Assembly (NCBI GenBank): GCA_004552485.1 | Contig: SFOH01000034.1 | Location: 1-25,192, forward strand | Length of the DNA: 25,192 nt | Origin: Bacteroidales bacterium | GTDB taxonomy: Bacteria > Bacteroidota > Bacteroidia > Bacteroidales > Muribaculaceae | Reading direction: 5' to 3' | Part shown: piece by piece, positions 13,857 through 23,655 of the stretch | How positions within the stretch are numbered: the stretch's first letter is position 1 | How the letters are laid out: every line of letters starts with the position of its first letter | Translations under genes and position numbers: made by a program | Notes under the pieces: generated by a model | The model's database searches: none | What the model was told of the DNA's origin: nothing | What the model saw: the letters and a program-made list of their open reading frames with translations, nothing else

Positions 13857-14696
13857 TTATGCCGTTTTCACTTGGATTGGTTTGCCGGCAATGGTGAAGG
13901 ATTTGAGGGCATTGCAGCCCATAAATGTGGCCTCATCGAAGCGTGTATGGTCGCCTTTGATGTCTACGGAGGTGAGTGCGGAACAGCCGTGGAAGGCACC
14001 TGCGCCGATGGTTGTGACGGATTCGGGGATGACAATGGATGTTAGTGAGGTACATTCCCAGAAGGCGACATTGCCGATTGATTTGACGCCCTCGGGTATG
14101 GTGATGGACTGCAGTCTTTTGCATTTGCAGAATGCGCCGTCTATGATGGCAATGATGCCATCGGGGACGGTGACGGTTACTTTGCTGTCGAAATCATAGA
14201 AGATATCGTCGATACTTCCACCGGCGGCTCCCGTGAGCGCGATAATGCCGGTGCAGCCTAAGAAAGCTCCCACCCCTATGAACTTGGTGGAATCAGGGAT
14301 GGAGATATGTTTGAGGCTCAGGCAGTTTTCGAATGCGAACTTACCGATGAGCTCGAGCGTGTCGGGAAGCGTTACGGAGGCAAGCTGATAGCAAGAGAAG
14401 AATGTGTAATTGTCGATTTCGGTGACTGAGTCCGGAATGGTGATGGCCTTGAGGTTTTCGCATACGGCAAAAGCTCCTTGTCCGATTTTAGTAACCGAAT
14501 CAGGAATGTTCACCGATTCGAGTCCACGGCAAGCAGAGAAGGCCCTTTCGCCAATCTCGGTTACGGTGTCAGGGATGATTACGGACGTCAGTTCGTTGCG
14601 CCCGTTGAATTCGGCCTCGCCGATTTTGGTGGTACCGCGGGGGATAACGAGGATGTTCTCCGGGGTGTTGCTCTTTGTTTCTGTGCTCTGTGACAT
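13857..14696 (-). CDS. Cytosolic BspA-type leucine-rich repeat protein (LRR_5)
   Basis: The protein has 279 residues from the preferred ATG at 14696 (MSQSTE, after an A-rich leader); an upstream in-frame ATG at 14738 would add 14 residues. About ten 23-residue repeats follow the pattern IPDSVTxIGxxAFxxCxxLxxVx, the Treponema/BspA class. Repeats 2 to 5 are nearly canonical. About 20 extra residues (starting GAAGGSIDDIFYDF) interrupt the array before repeat 7, and the last repeat is degenerate. There is no signal peptide and no anchor, unlike surface BspA proteins, so it is probably cytosolic. The family binds other proteins; the partner here is unknown. It lies between two unknown genes, all on the minus strand, 84 nt after the upstream gene. 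Confidence 0.85.
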   Translation of the reverse strand: MSQSTETKSNTPENILVIPRGTTKIGEAEFNGRNELTSVIIPDTVTEIGERAFSACRGLESVNIPDSVTKIGQGAFAVCENLKAITIPDSVTEIDNYTFFSCYQLASVTLPDTLELIGKFAFENCLSLKHISIPDSTKFIGVGAFLGCTGIIALTGAAGGSIDDIFYDFDSKVTVTVPDGIIAIIDGAFCKCKRLQSITIPEGVKSIGNVAFWECTSLTSIVIPESVTTIGAGAFHGCSALTSVDIKGDHTRFDEATFMGCNALKSFTIAGKPIQVKTA

Positions 14697-14780
14697 GGTT
14701 GATGTTGATTGTGTGTTTGACGTGTAATTATGAATCAATTATTGCGATGGACGATACCGGGCCGGTTCAGTGGCGGGCGG

Positions 14781-15386
14781 TCATCGTCTGTAGTCGCAGT
14801 CCCGGTCTATATCGCAGTTGTTCAGCATATTATCCTGGCTCCTAATGGATTGCATGACGACCTCATAGATGAGGTCATCCACATCAGGGATGCAGGGATG
14901 TATTGCGAGCTCACATCGCGTGTAAAACTCCACTTGGTTTTCGCGAGGCGCTTCATAGAACGAAAATGTCGGTGACCACGGCATCTGGTTCTGCATGTTG
15001 ACGCAATACTTTAAGAGCGGTAGTTTCTCATAGTCGGCAGGAACAACCAGCCATGATGCGCACCAGAAACTGGCTAGTGTGCCATAAAGTCCCACCTCAA
15101 AATGTACATTTTCGTAGTGGAATTCGATTTTGTCACAGGTGACATTCTCCGGTTCTATATCGTGTTTGCGAAGAGCATTAATCAGCGTCTCCTTTAGGAG
15201 CGCATTCTTTACGGTCGCCTCTTCTACGTAGCGGCGCTCCATCTCTTCTTCGTCATACTCCTCCTCATCACACTCGTAATACCGAGGCTCGGCGCTTCTT
15301 GCGAGGATCTGTTCTACGTCCTGTTTTTCAACGTTGTTCTGATTAGCGTTGTCCTGTTTTTCGTTGTTGTTGTCAAAGACTTTCAT
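14781..15386 (-). CDS. Acidic hypothetical protein, first gene of the tRNA-Phe-linked cassette
   Basis: The protein has 201 residues and no signal peptide. An Asn/Gln/Glu-rich N-terminus leads into a very acidic tract (YYECDEEEYDEEEMERRYVEE), then a globular domain from about residue 58 containing ALLKETLINALRKHDIEPENV, FHYENVHFEVGL, SWLVVPADYEKLPLLKYCVN and DVDDLIYEVVMQSI. The domain's alternation of strand-like and helical segments recalls the YbjN/SRP-like chaperone fold, but this is a weak impression. No conserved catalytic motif is visible. It is the first of three co-oriented genes, with a large nested dyad (15405-15463) starting 19 nt before its start codon. Base composition is visibly less GC-rich than in the flanking operons. 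Confidence 0.68.
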   Translation of the reverse strand: MKVFDNNNEKQDNANQNNVEKQDVEQILARSAEPRYYECDEEEYDEEEMERRYVEEATVKNALLKETLINALRKHDIEPENVTCDKIEFHYENVHFEVGLYGTLASFWCASWLVVPADYEKLPLLKYCVNMQNQMPWSPTFSFYEAPRENQVEFYTRCELAIHPCIPDVDDLIYEVVMQSIRSQDNMLNNCDIDRDCDYRR

Positions 15387-15404
15387 GTTGATTTTAAATT
15401 AAAA

Positions 15405-15463
15405 ATGAGAACTATTTGGATACAATTATCACATAGTGATTCTGATGGTAAAATAGCTCTCAT
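15405..15463. promoter_or_regulatory. Nested dyad upstream of the cassette
   Basis: Outer arms ATGAGAACTATTT (15405-15417) and AAATAGCTCTCAT (15451-15463) match at 12 of 13 positions. Nested inside is ATCAC-ATA-GTGAT (15428-15440). The whole 59-bp element sits just upstream of the first cassette gene, where a promoter or leader should be. It may be an operator, a structured leader or a mobile-element remnant. Confidence 0.55.
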
Positions 15464-15570
15464 TTCTTGGATGCTCCGTGTGCGCGGGGGCGGGCTTATG
15501 TCCGGGGCTTAGGAGCGCCAATCAACTGAAAATCTCGGGATTAAGGTTCTCGGCGAGTTTCAATGCAGGT

Positions 15571-15617
15571 CTCAAAAAGACACAAAGAGAGCTGAGCATT
15601 TAAATACTTAACTCTCT
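15571..15617 (-). terminator. Possible tRNA-Phe terminator
   Basis: On the minus strand AGAGAG (15617-15612) pairs with CTCTCT (15591-15586), followed by a T-rich tract (TTTGTGTCTTTTT). The loop is long and the stem short, so this is weak. The rest of 15464-15628 shows nothing else I can identify. Confidence 0.35.
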
Positions 15618-15628
15618 AAATTTCAGGG

Positions 15629-15701
15629 TGGTGCCAACGGGAATCGAACCAGTGACACAAGGATTTTCAGTCCTTTGCTCTACCAACTGAGCTATGGCAC
15701 C
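15629..15701 (-). tRNA. tRNA-Phe (anticodon GAA)
   Basis: The 73-nt cloverleaf is complete. The acceptor stem is GGTGCCA paired with TGGCACC, the D-arm is AGCTCAGTTGGTAGAGC, and the anticodon stem AAGGA/TCCTT holds the loop CTGAAAA with anticodon GAA at 15668-15666. The T-arm has GGTTCGATTCC and the discriminator base is A. The terminal CCA is not encoded (CCC follows). A promoter lies 36-67 nt upstream (15737-15768). Its 3' end faces the AT-richer cassette; no copy of that 3' end was found as a second attachment site. Confidence 0.97.
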
Positions 15702-15736
15702 CCATGCAAGATGACGGCGTTTGCCGTTTTGCGTGG

Positions 15737-15768
15737 CAAAGGTAGGAAGTTTTTTTGAACTGTGCAAG
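15737..15768 (-). promoter_or_regulatory. tRNA-Phe promoter
   Basis: On the minus strand CTTG (15768-15765), a 20-nt spacer and TACCTTTG (15744-15737). The start would be near 15730, about 30 nt before the mature tRNA. Confidence 0.6.
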
Positions 15769-15798
15769 CGTTTGAGCGATTTTTTTGCTTTTCGGGGC

Positions 15799-15839
15799 AA
15801 AAAACCGCGAAAAACCCGCTGAAAGCGGCGGAATCCGCC
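15799..15839 (-). terminator. dnaX terminator
   Basis: On the minus strand GGCGG-ATT-CCGCC and then CGCT-TTC-AGCG are followed by GGTTTTTCGCGGTTTTTT. It lies 27 nt after the dnaX stop codon and before the tRNA promoter. Confidence 0.6.
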
Positions 15840-15865
15840 CGGTTTTAGGGTGCGGAGGGCGTGGC

Positions 15866-17670
15866 TCAGCCGAGCTTGAGGGAGAGGGCGGCGGTGAAGT
15901 CGGCGAGGGAGGGATGGCGGCGGGTGATGTCGGCCAGGCACTCGCGTTCGTTCCAGGTGATGGGGTCGGAGGCGCCTTGGTTGGTGACAACGTTGATGAC
16001 GATGTGGGTGTTGTCGAGCGAGCCGTGGATGTGGGAGAGGATGCGCGGCATGTTCTCGGTGACGAGGGCGGCCTGGATGTCGGACTCGACGGTCATGGTG
16101 TATGTGTCGCCGTCGCGGTGTTTGGGGCGGCAGGCGCGCATGGTGTTGATGAGGAGGTGGTCGGCGGAGTTTATGGCGATGAAGATGTCCCAGGCGTCCT
16201 GGAGCTGTTTCTCGGTGTATTGCGCGTTTGCCTCGCGCACGCGTGTGGGCGCCTGCTGCTGTTGCGGCTGAGGTCGGGCGGAGAGGCGCGGGCCGCGTGA
16301 GGCGAAGCGCTCGGGTGCGGCATGGGCCATCTGAGCGGGAGCACTCTGAGGCGCTGCGGCTGCGGCAGGCCGTGGCGTCGCGGATGCGGTAGGAGCGGAT
16401 GCAGGAGCCGGCGAGGCGGGTGCAGCGGCGGCTGTCTGGGCAGCGCGGACGGCAGCGGCGCGGACGGCGTCGCTGGCGGCGGTGGCTCCGGCAGCTCCGG
16501 CGGCAGGCGCTCCGGCGGCGGCGAGGAAGGCGGCGATGGGTTTCAGTTGCCCCCCGGTGCCATCGCCGGCGCCGCGGGGCTTAGTAGTTGGCAGAGCTGT
16601 ATGATGGTCAGCTCGGTGAGGAACCGTTTGTTGGAGGCGGTGCGGTAGTTGAGGTCGGCGTTGTTGAGGATGGCCATGGCCTGATAGTAGAAGTCGGGCT
16701 GGAAGGCCTGGGCGCGGACGCTCATGGTCCGGCGTTCGTCGGCGGTTGTCTCGAGCATGTCGACAGTGCGGGGGTCGCGGGCCACCATCATGTCGCGGAT
16801 GAACTGTGCGAGGCCGTTGATGAAGAACAGCGAGTCAAAGCCGTGGTTGCGGATGTCGTTGTATATGGCGAGTGCGCCGGGGACGTCCTGGTTGGCGAAG
16901 CAGTCGGTGAGGCGCTCGAAGTAGCTGTTGTCCAGGACGTTGAGGTTTGCGATTGCGGAGGCGTAGGTGATGTTCCCGCGCGAAGATGCGGCGACCTGGT
17001 CGAAGATCGAGAGGGCGTCGCGCATGGCTCCGTCGGCATGACGGGCGATGACGCCGAGGGCGGCGGGTTCGGCGGTGATGCCTTCGCTTTTGGCGACGTA
17101 GGCCAGGTGGTCGACCATGTCGCTGATGGTGATGCGCGAGAAGTCGTAGATCTGGCATCGGGAGAGGATGGTGGGTATGATCTTGTGCTTCTCGGTTGTG
17201 GCGAGGATGAAGATGGCGTAGGCGGGGGGCTCTTCGAGGGTTTTGAGGAAGGCGTTGAAGGCCTGGGATGAGAGCATGTGGACCTCGTCGATGATGAAGA
17301 CGCGGTAGCGGCCGTCGGTGGGGGGCACCATGACCTGGTCGATGAGCGTCCGGATGTCGTTGACGGAGTTGTTGGAGGCGGCGTCGAGCTCGAGGATGTT
17401 CATCGAGCGGTTCTCGTTGAAGGCCCGGCACGAGGGGCACTCGTTGCAGGCTTCGCCGTCGGCGGTGCGGTTCGTGCAGTTGATGGTTTTGGCGAAGATT
17501 CGCGCGCACGAGGTTTTGCCCACGCCGCGTGTTCCGCAGAAGAGATAGGCATGGGCCAGGCGGTCCTGGGCGATGGCGTTGCGGAGGGTGGCGGTGAGGG
17601 TTTTCTGGCCGACGACGCTGGCGAAGGTCGAGGGGCGGTATTTTCTCGCAGATACGATGTACTGTTCCAT
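15866..17670 (-). CDS. dnaX: DNA polymerase III tau subunit, read through a -1 frameshift
   Basis: This is the clamp-loader ATPase of the replicative polymerase. Residues 1-375 read in one frame: Walker A GTRGVGKT (46-53), zinc-binding Cys 65, 75, 78 and 81, Walker B FIIDEVH (125-131), LKTLEEPP, and an SRC motif in TILSRCQ. At 16549-16555 (G GGG GGC) the zero frame meets a stop two codons later. The -1 frame continues as an Ala/Pro-rich linker and then the tau C-terminal domain, with DAWDIFIAINSADH, HGSLDNTHIVINVV and HPSLADFTAALSLKLG. The total is 601 residues, the usual size for Bacteroidetes DnaX. The MEQYIVSARKYRPSTF start fits homologues. A -7 element (17675-17682) abuts the ATG, so the mRNA may be leaderless. 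The alternative explanation is a sequencing error in the G6 run. Confidence 0.88.
16531..16568 (-). promoter_or_regulatory. dnaX recoding site: slippery heptamer inside a hairpin
   Basis: On the minus strand the heptamer G GGG GGC (16555-16549) has the X XXY YYZ form in the zero frame, and TGA follows at 16545-16543. A perfect 9-bp inverted repeat, CGGCGATGG (16568-16560) and CCATCGCCG (16539-16531), places the heptamer and the stop codon in a 20-nt loop. A -1 shift opens the tau frame exactly. Confidence 0.65.
16543..17670 (-). CDS. dnaX: DnaX zero-frame product (gamma-like, 375 aa)
   Basis: Without frameshifting, translation stops at the TGA at 16545-16543, straight after APGGN. The product keeps the complete AAA+ module and the helical clamp-loader domain (residues about 240-368) but lacks the linker and the polymerase/helicase-binding tail. 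This is the same division as E. coli gamma (431 aa) versus tau (643 aa). Whether both forms are made here is inferred from the slip site. Confidence 0.7.
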   Translation of the reverse strand: MEQYIVSARKYRPSTFASVVGQKTLTATLRNAIAQDRLAHAYLFCGTRGVGKTSCARIFAKTINCTNRTADGEACNECPSCRAFNENRSMNILELDAASNNSVNDIRTLIDQVMVPPTDGRYRVFIIDEVHMLSSQAFNAFLKTLEEPPAYAIFILATTEKHKIIPTILSRCQIYDFSRITISDMVDHLAYVAKSEGITAEPAALGVIARHADGAMRDALSIFDQVAASSRGNITYASAIANLNVLDNSYFERLTDCFANQDVPGALAIYNDIRNHGFDSLFFINGLAQFIRDMMVARDPRTVDMLETTADERRTMSVRAQAFQPDFYYQAMAILNNADLNYRTASNKRFLTELTIIQLCQLLSPAAPAMAPGGN

Positions 17671-17674
17671 ACCG

Positions 17675-17682
17675 CAAAGGTA
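17675..17682 (-). promoter_or_regulatory. -7 element directly before dnaX
   Basis: TACCTTTG on the minus strand ends 4 nt before the ATG at 17670. A transcript from it would start at or next to the start codon. No good TTTG was found at the -33 position (TTAG-like sequence instead). Confidence 0.4.
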
Positions 17683-17725
17683 AGGATTTTTTCTGACGAT
17701 TGTCTAATTTTTCGCGCTCTTTTTT

Positions 17726-18907
17726 TCAGTGCAGTGCGCCGCGGAGTGCATCGGCGAGGGCGCCGACGGCGGGGAGGTCGGCGGGGGCGAGGCGCGAGTG
17801 GATGGTGACGACGGGGTCGAGGACTGTGGAATGAGGCAGGGCGGCGACGGCGTCGGCCATGAGTTTTCCGGCTACGGGCGCCCATGATCCGTTCTCGACG
17901 AGGCCGTAGACGCGCCCGGGCAGACCGCGCTCTCTGAGGTGGGTGAGGAAGGTCTCCATGGCGGGGAAGAGTCCGGCGTTGTACGTTGCCGAGCAGAGGG
18001 CGATGACGGGGAAGCGGAAGGCTTGGGCGACGGCACTGGAGACGTGGGTGCGACACAGGTCCGTCTCGACAACATTGGCCACGCCGCGGTCGCGAAGCCC
18101 GGCGGCGAGGGCGGCGGCCGCCTCGGCTGTTCCGCCGTAGACCGAGGCGTATGTCACGAGCACGCCGGGCTCTTCGGGGCGATAGGCGCTCCAGGCGTCG
18201 TAGAGGCCGACGTACGGGGCGAGGTCACCGGTGAGGGCCGGGCCGTGGAGAGGCGCTATGGTGGTGACGGGCAGGTCATTGAGTTTGTGGAGGACGGCCT
18301 GCACCTGGCGGCCGTATTTGCCCACGATGTTGCAGTAGTAGCGGCGCGCCTCATCCTTCCACAGCTCGGGCTCGGCGGGCGATTCGGCAGGTCCGAATGT
18401 GCCGAAGGCGTCGGCGCTGAAGAGCGTGCGGGTGCGCTTCTCCAGCGACATCATGACCTCGGGCCAGTGGACCATCGGTGCAGCGATGAAGTGGAGGACG
18501 TGGTCGCCTAAGGACAGCTCGTCGCCCTCTTTGACGGTGAGCGGCTCGCGGCTGAGCGTGAGCTCGGGGAAGAACTGACCGAGCATGCGCAGGGCTGCGG
18601 CGCCGGCGACGACGCGTGCGCCGGGATAGCGCATGAGGAAGGCGGCGACGGAAGCGGAGTGGTCGGGCTCCATGTGGTGGATGACCAGGAAGTCGGGCGT
18701 TCGGCCGTCGAGGGCGGCTTCGAGGCGCTCCAGCCACTGCGTGGTGCAGCGGCGGTCGACGGTGTCCATCACCGCCGTCTGCCGGTCGAGTATAATATAT
18801 GAGTTGTAGGAGACGCCGCGGGGCACGGGATACTGCGCTTCGAAAAGGTCGAGCCCGGGGTCGTCTGTGCCGATGTATTTTATGGAGTCGGGGAGTTGCA
18901 TAAGCAT
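17726..18907 (-). CDS. Flavodiiron protein (A-type flavoprotein, FprA-like)
   Basis: The protein has 393 residues. An N-terminal metallo-beta-lactamase-like domain (about 1-245) carries the diiron ligands: H78, E80, D82 and H83 in HHMEPDHS, H147 in MVHWPE, D166 in SADAFGTFG and H221 in PLHGPA. A C-terminal flavodoxin domain (about 248-393) has the FMN-loop signature TYASVYGGTAEAA and later CSATYNAG and VENGSWAP. The family reduces O2 to water and/or NO to N2O in the cytoplasm, taking electrons from rubredoxin or similar carriers; no rubredoxin domain is fused here. The gene is divergent from pyruvate:ferredoxin oxidoreductase, an oxygen-sensitive enzyme, which supports an oxygen-protection role. 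It has a perfect promoter (18943-18974). The start could also be the ATG two codons later (18901). Confidence 0.93.
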   Translation of the reverse strand: MLMQLPDSIKYIGTDDPGLDLFEAQYPVPRGVSYNSYIILDRQTAVMDTVDRRCTTQWLERLEAALDGRTPDFLVIHHMEPDHSASVAAFLMRYPGARVVAGAAALRMLGQFFPELTLSREPLTVKEGDELSLGDHVLHFIAAPMVHWPEVMMSLEKRTRTLFSADAFGTFGPAESPAEPELWKDEARRYYCNIVGKYGRQVQAVLHKLNDLPVTTIAPLHGPALTGDLAPYVGLYDAWSAYRPEEPGVLVTYASVYGGTAEAAAALAAGLRDRGVANVVETDLCRTHVSSAVAQAFRFPVIALCSATYNAGLFPAMETFLTHLRERGLPGRVYGLVENGSWAPVAGKLMADAVAALPHSTVLDPVVTIHSRLAPADLPAVGALADALRGALH

Positions 18908-18942
18908 TTTCTCTAAAGCGAGTCACGTATGTTAGTCAGGGG

Positions 18943-18974
18943 CAAAGTTACGCATAATTTTCGGCTATTCCAAA
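18943..18974 (-). promoter_or_regulatory. Flavodiiron protein promoter
   Basis: On the minus strand TTTG (18974-18971), a 20-nt spacer and TAACTTTG (18950-18943) match the Bacteroidetes consensus exactly. The leader is about 30 nt. Confidence 0.75.
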
Positions 18975-19074
18975 CCCTTGAGAGGCGGGCGGCGAGGGCG
19001 GCGCGAAGTGGCAGAGTGTTAAAAACACAAAAGAGGGAGGCAAAGAAGGCATAAAGAATACCGCGTTTTGGGGA

Positions 19075-19101
19075 TTGTTTCATTAATTTTTTGTACCTTT
19101 G
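19075..19101 (+). promoter_or_regulatory. Pyruvate:ferredoxin oxidoreductase promoter
   Basis: TACCTTTG (19094-19101) is a perfect -7 element; TTG at 19075-19077 is the nearest -33 candidate, though its 16-nt spacer is short. The leader is about 140 nt and GC-rich, with a 6-bp perfect hairpin AACGGC/GCCGTT at 19170-19184. The rest of 18975-19074 shows nothing identifiable. Confidence 0.65.
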
Positions 19102-19246
19102 TGCCAAAATCGGGCGACGACGGCGCCGGTGCTTTGCGTGCACGGCCGCTCTCGCCGGATTCACTGCGGAACGGCCCTGCCGTTATGGCCCCGCCGCTCC
19201 CCGACAATACTGAGAATTAAGAACATAACCCAAACAATTCTTGAAT

Positions 19247-22837
<3,591 letters not shown>

Positions 22838-22867
22838 TCCCGCGCACACCGCGAACACACCCTACGC

Positions 22868-22902
22868 CGGCGGCGCTCCCCCACGGAGCGCCGCCGTTTT
22901 TT
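22868..22902 (+). terminator. Strong intrinsic terminator after the PFOR gene
   Basis: CGGCGGCGCTCC (22868-22879) and GGAGCGCCGCCG (22885-22896) form a perfect 12-bp stem with a 5-nt loop, followed by six T. It is 30 nt after the stop codon. Confidence 0.93.
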
Positions 22903-23041
22903 GTGTGCCCGGGCCGCCGTTTCAGCACCCGCAGCGCGCTCTGTCGGAATTGTCGAAAAGTTGGAAATTTGTACAAACTATAAGTTTTTAAGCCGCCAAA
23001 CTTAATAATTTGACTTTTTTCTGCGAAAAATTTCATTTTTA

Positions 23042-23072
23042 TTTGGTTTTTATTGATTTTTACTTAAATTTG
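23042..23072 (+). promoter_or_regulatory. Promoter of the secreted-protein pair
   Basis: TTTG (23042-23045), a 19-nt spacer and TAAATTTG (23065-23072) match the Bacteroidetes consensus exactly. The leader to the ATG at 23212 is about 130 nt, AT-rich, without an obvious fold. Sequence from 22903 to 23041 holds nothing else identifiable. Confidence 0.8.
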
Positions 23073-23211
23073 CGGGCACGTAATTCAGATGCGCATTTCC
23101 TCGCGCGCGTTCATTTATAATAATATACATATTCGGAAAAGAAATCAGCCTCTTCCCAAACGTTTGAACACCTTGATAATTTTTCCATATCACCCTAATT
23201 AATATCCTATA

Positions 23212-23655
23212 ATGAAAAGGCTCATCTTCTCATGCCTGTGCGCCGCCGCGGTAGGCTGCGCTATGGCCGACAACCCGCTTGTGGTAAGACTCGCCGAGGG
23301 GGACACACAAGTGGAAGTGGAGAAAATCTCGCACATCACGTTCGACGCCGACGGCTCGGTCTGCGTGCACTGCACGGACGGAACGTCCATCACTGCCGCC
23401 GCCGACAAGTTCGTGTCGCTGCGTTTCAACTCCGAACATTCCGGCATCGAGGCCGTTGTGGCCGGCGCCGAGAGCTCGCTCTCGCTGGGCGCCGACGGCA
23501 TCATCTCTGCCTCCGTGCCCGGCATCGTCCTCTATGACGCCGCCGGCCAGCGTGTGGCGTCTTCCGAATCCAACTCATTGTCAACCAGCGGACTGCAGCC
23601 CGGCGTCTACATCGTCAGCGCCGGCGACGCATCCCTTAAAATCATAGTGAAATGA
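23212..23655 (+). CDS. Small secreted protein with C-terminal sorting-like domain
   Basis: The protein has 147 residues: a signal peptide (about 1-19, ending CAMA-D), a beta-rich N-terminal part (LVVRLAEGDTQVEVEKISHITFDADGSV) of a kind common at the start of Bacteroidales secreted proteins, and a C-terminal sorting-like domain (GIVLYDAAGQRVASSE, then LQPGVYIVSAGDASLKIIVK). Essentially nothing lies between these, so it looks like the two ends of a secreted scaffold protein without a middle domain. Its stop overlaps the next gene's start (ATGA, 23652-23655), so the two are translationally coupled and probably work together at the cell surface. No specific function is recognisable. Confidence 0.82.
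   Translation: MKRLIFSCLCAAAVGCAMADNPLVVRLAEGDTQVEVEKISHITFDADGSVCVHCTDGTSITAAADKFVSLRFNSEHSGIEAVVAGAESSLSLGADGIISASVPGIVLYDAAGQRVASSESNSLSTSGLQPGVYIVSAGDASLKIIVK

Noticed and set aside
12360..15628. Second copy of the tRNA-Phe 3' end as an attachment-site repeat
   Set aside because: I looked for GGTGCCAACGGGAATCG and close variants through the cassette region and found none, so integration at the tRNA is unproven.
15600..15990. Minus-strand open frames of 107-113 codons over tRNA-Phe
   Set aside because: They run through the tRNA and the dnaX terminator, with no coding character.
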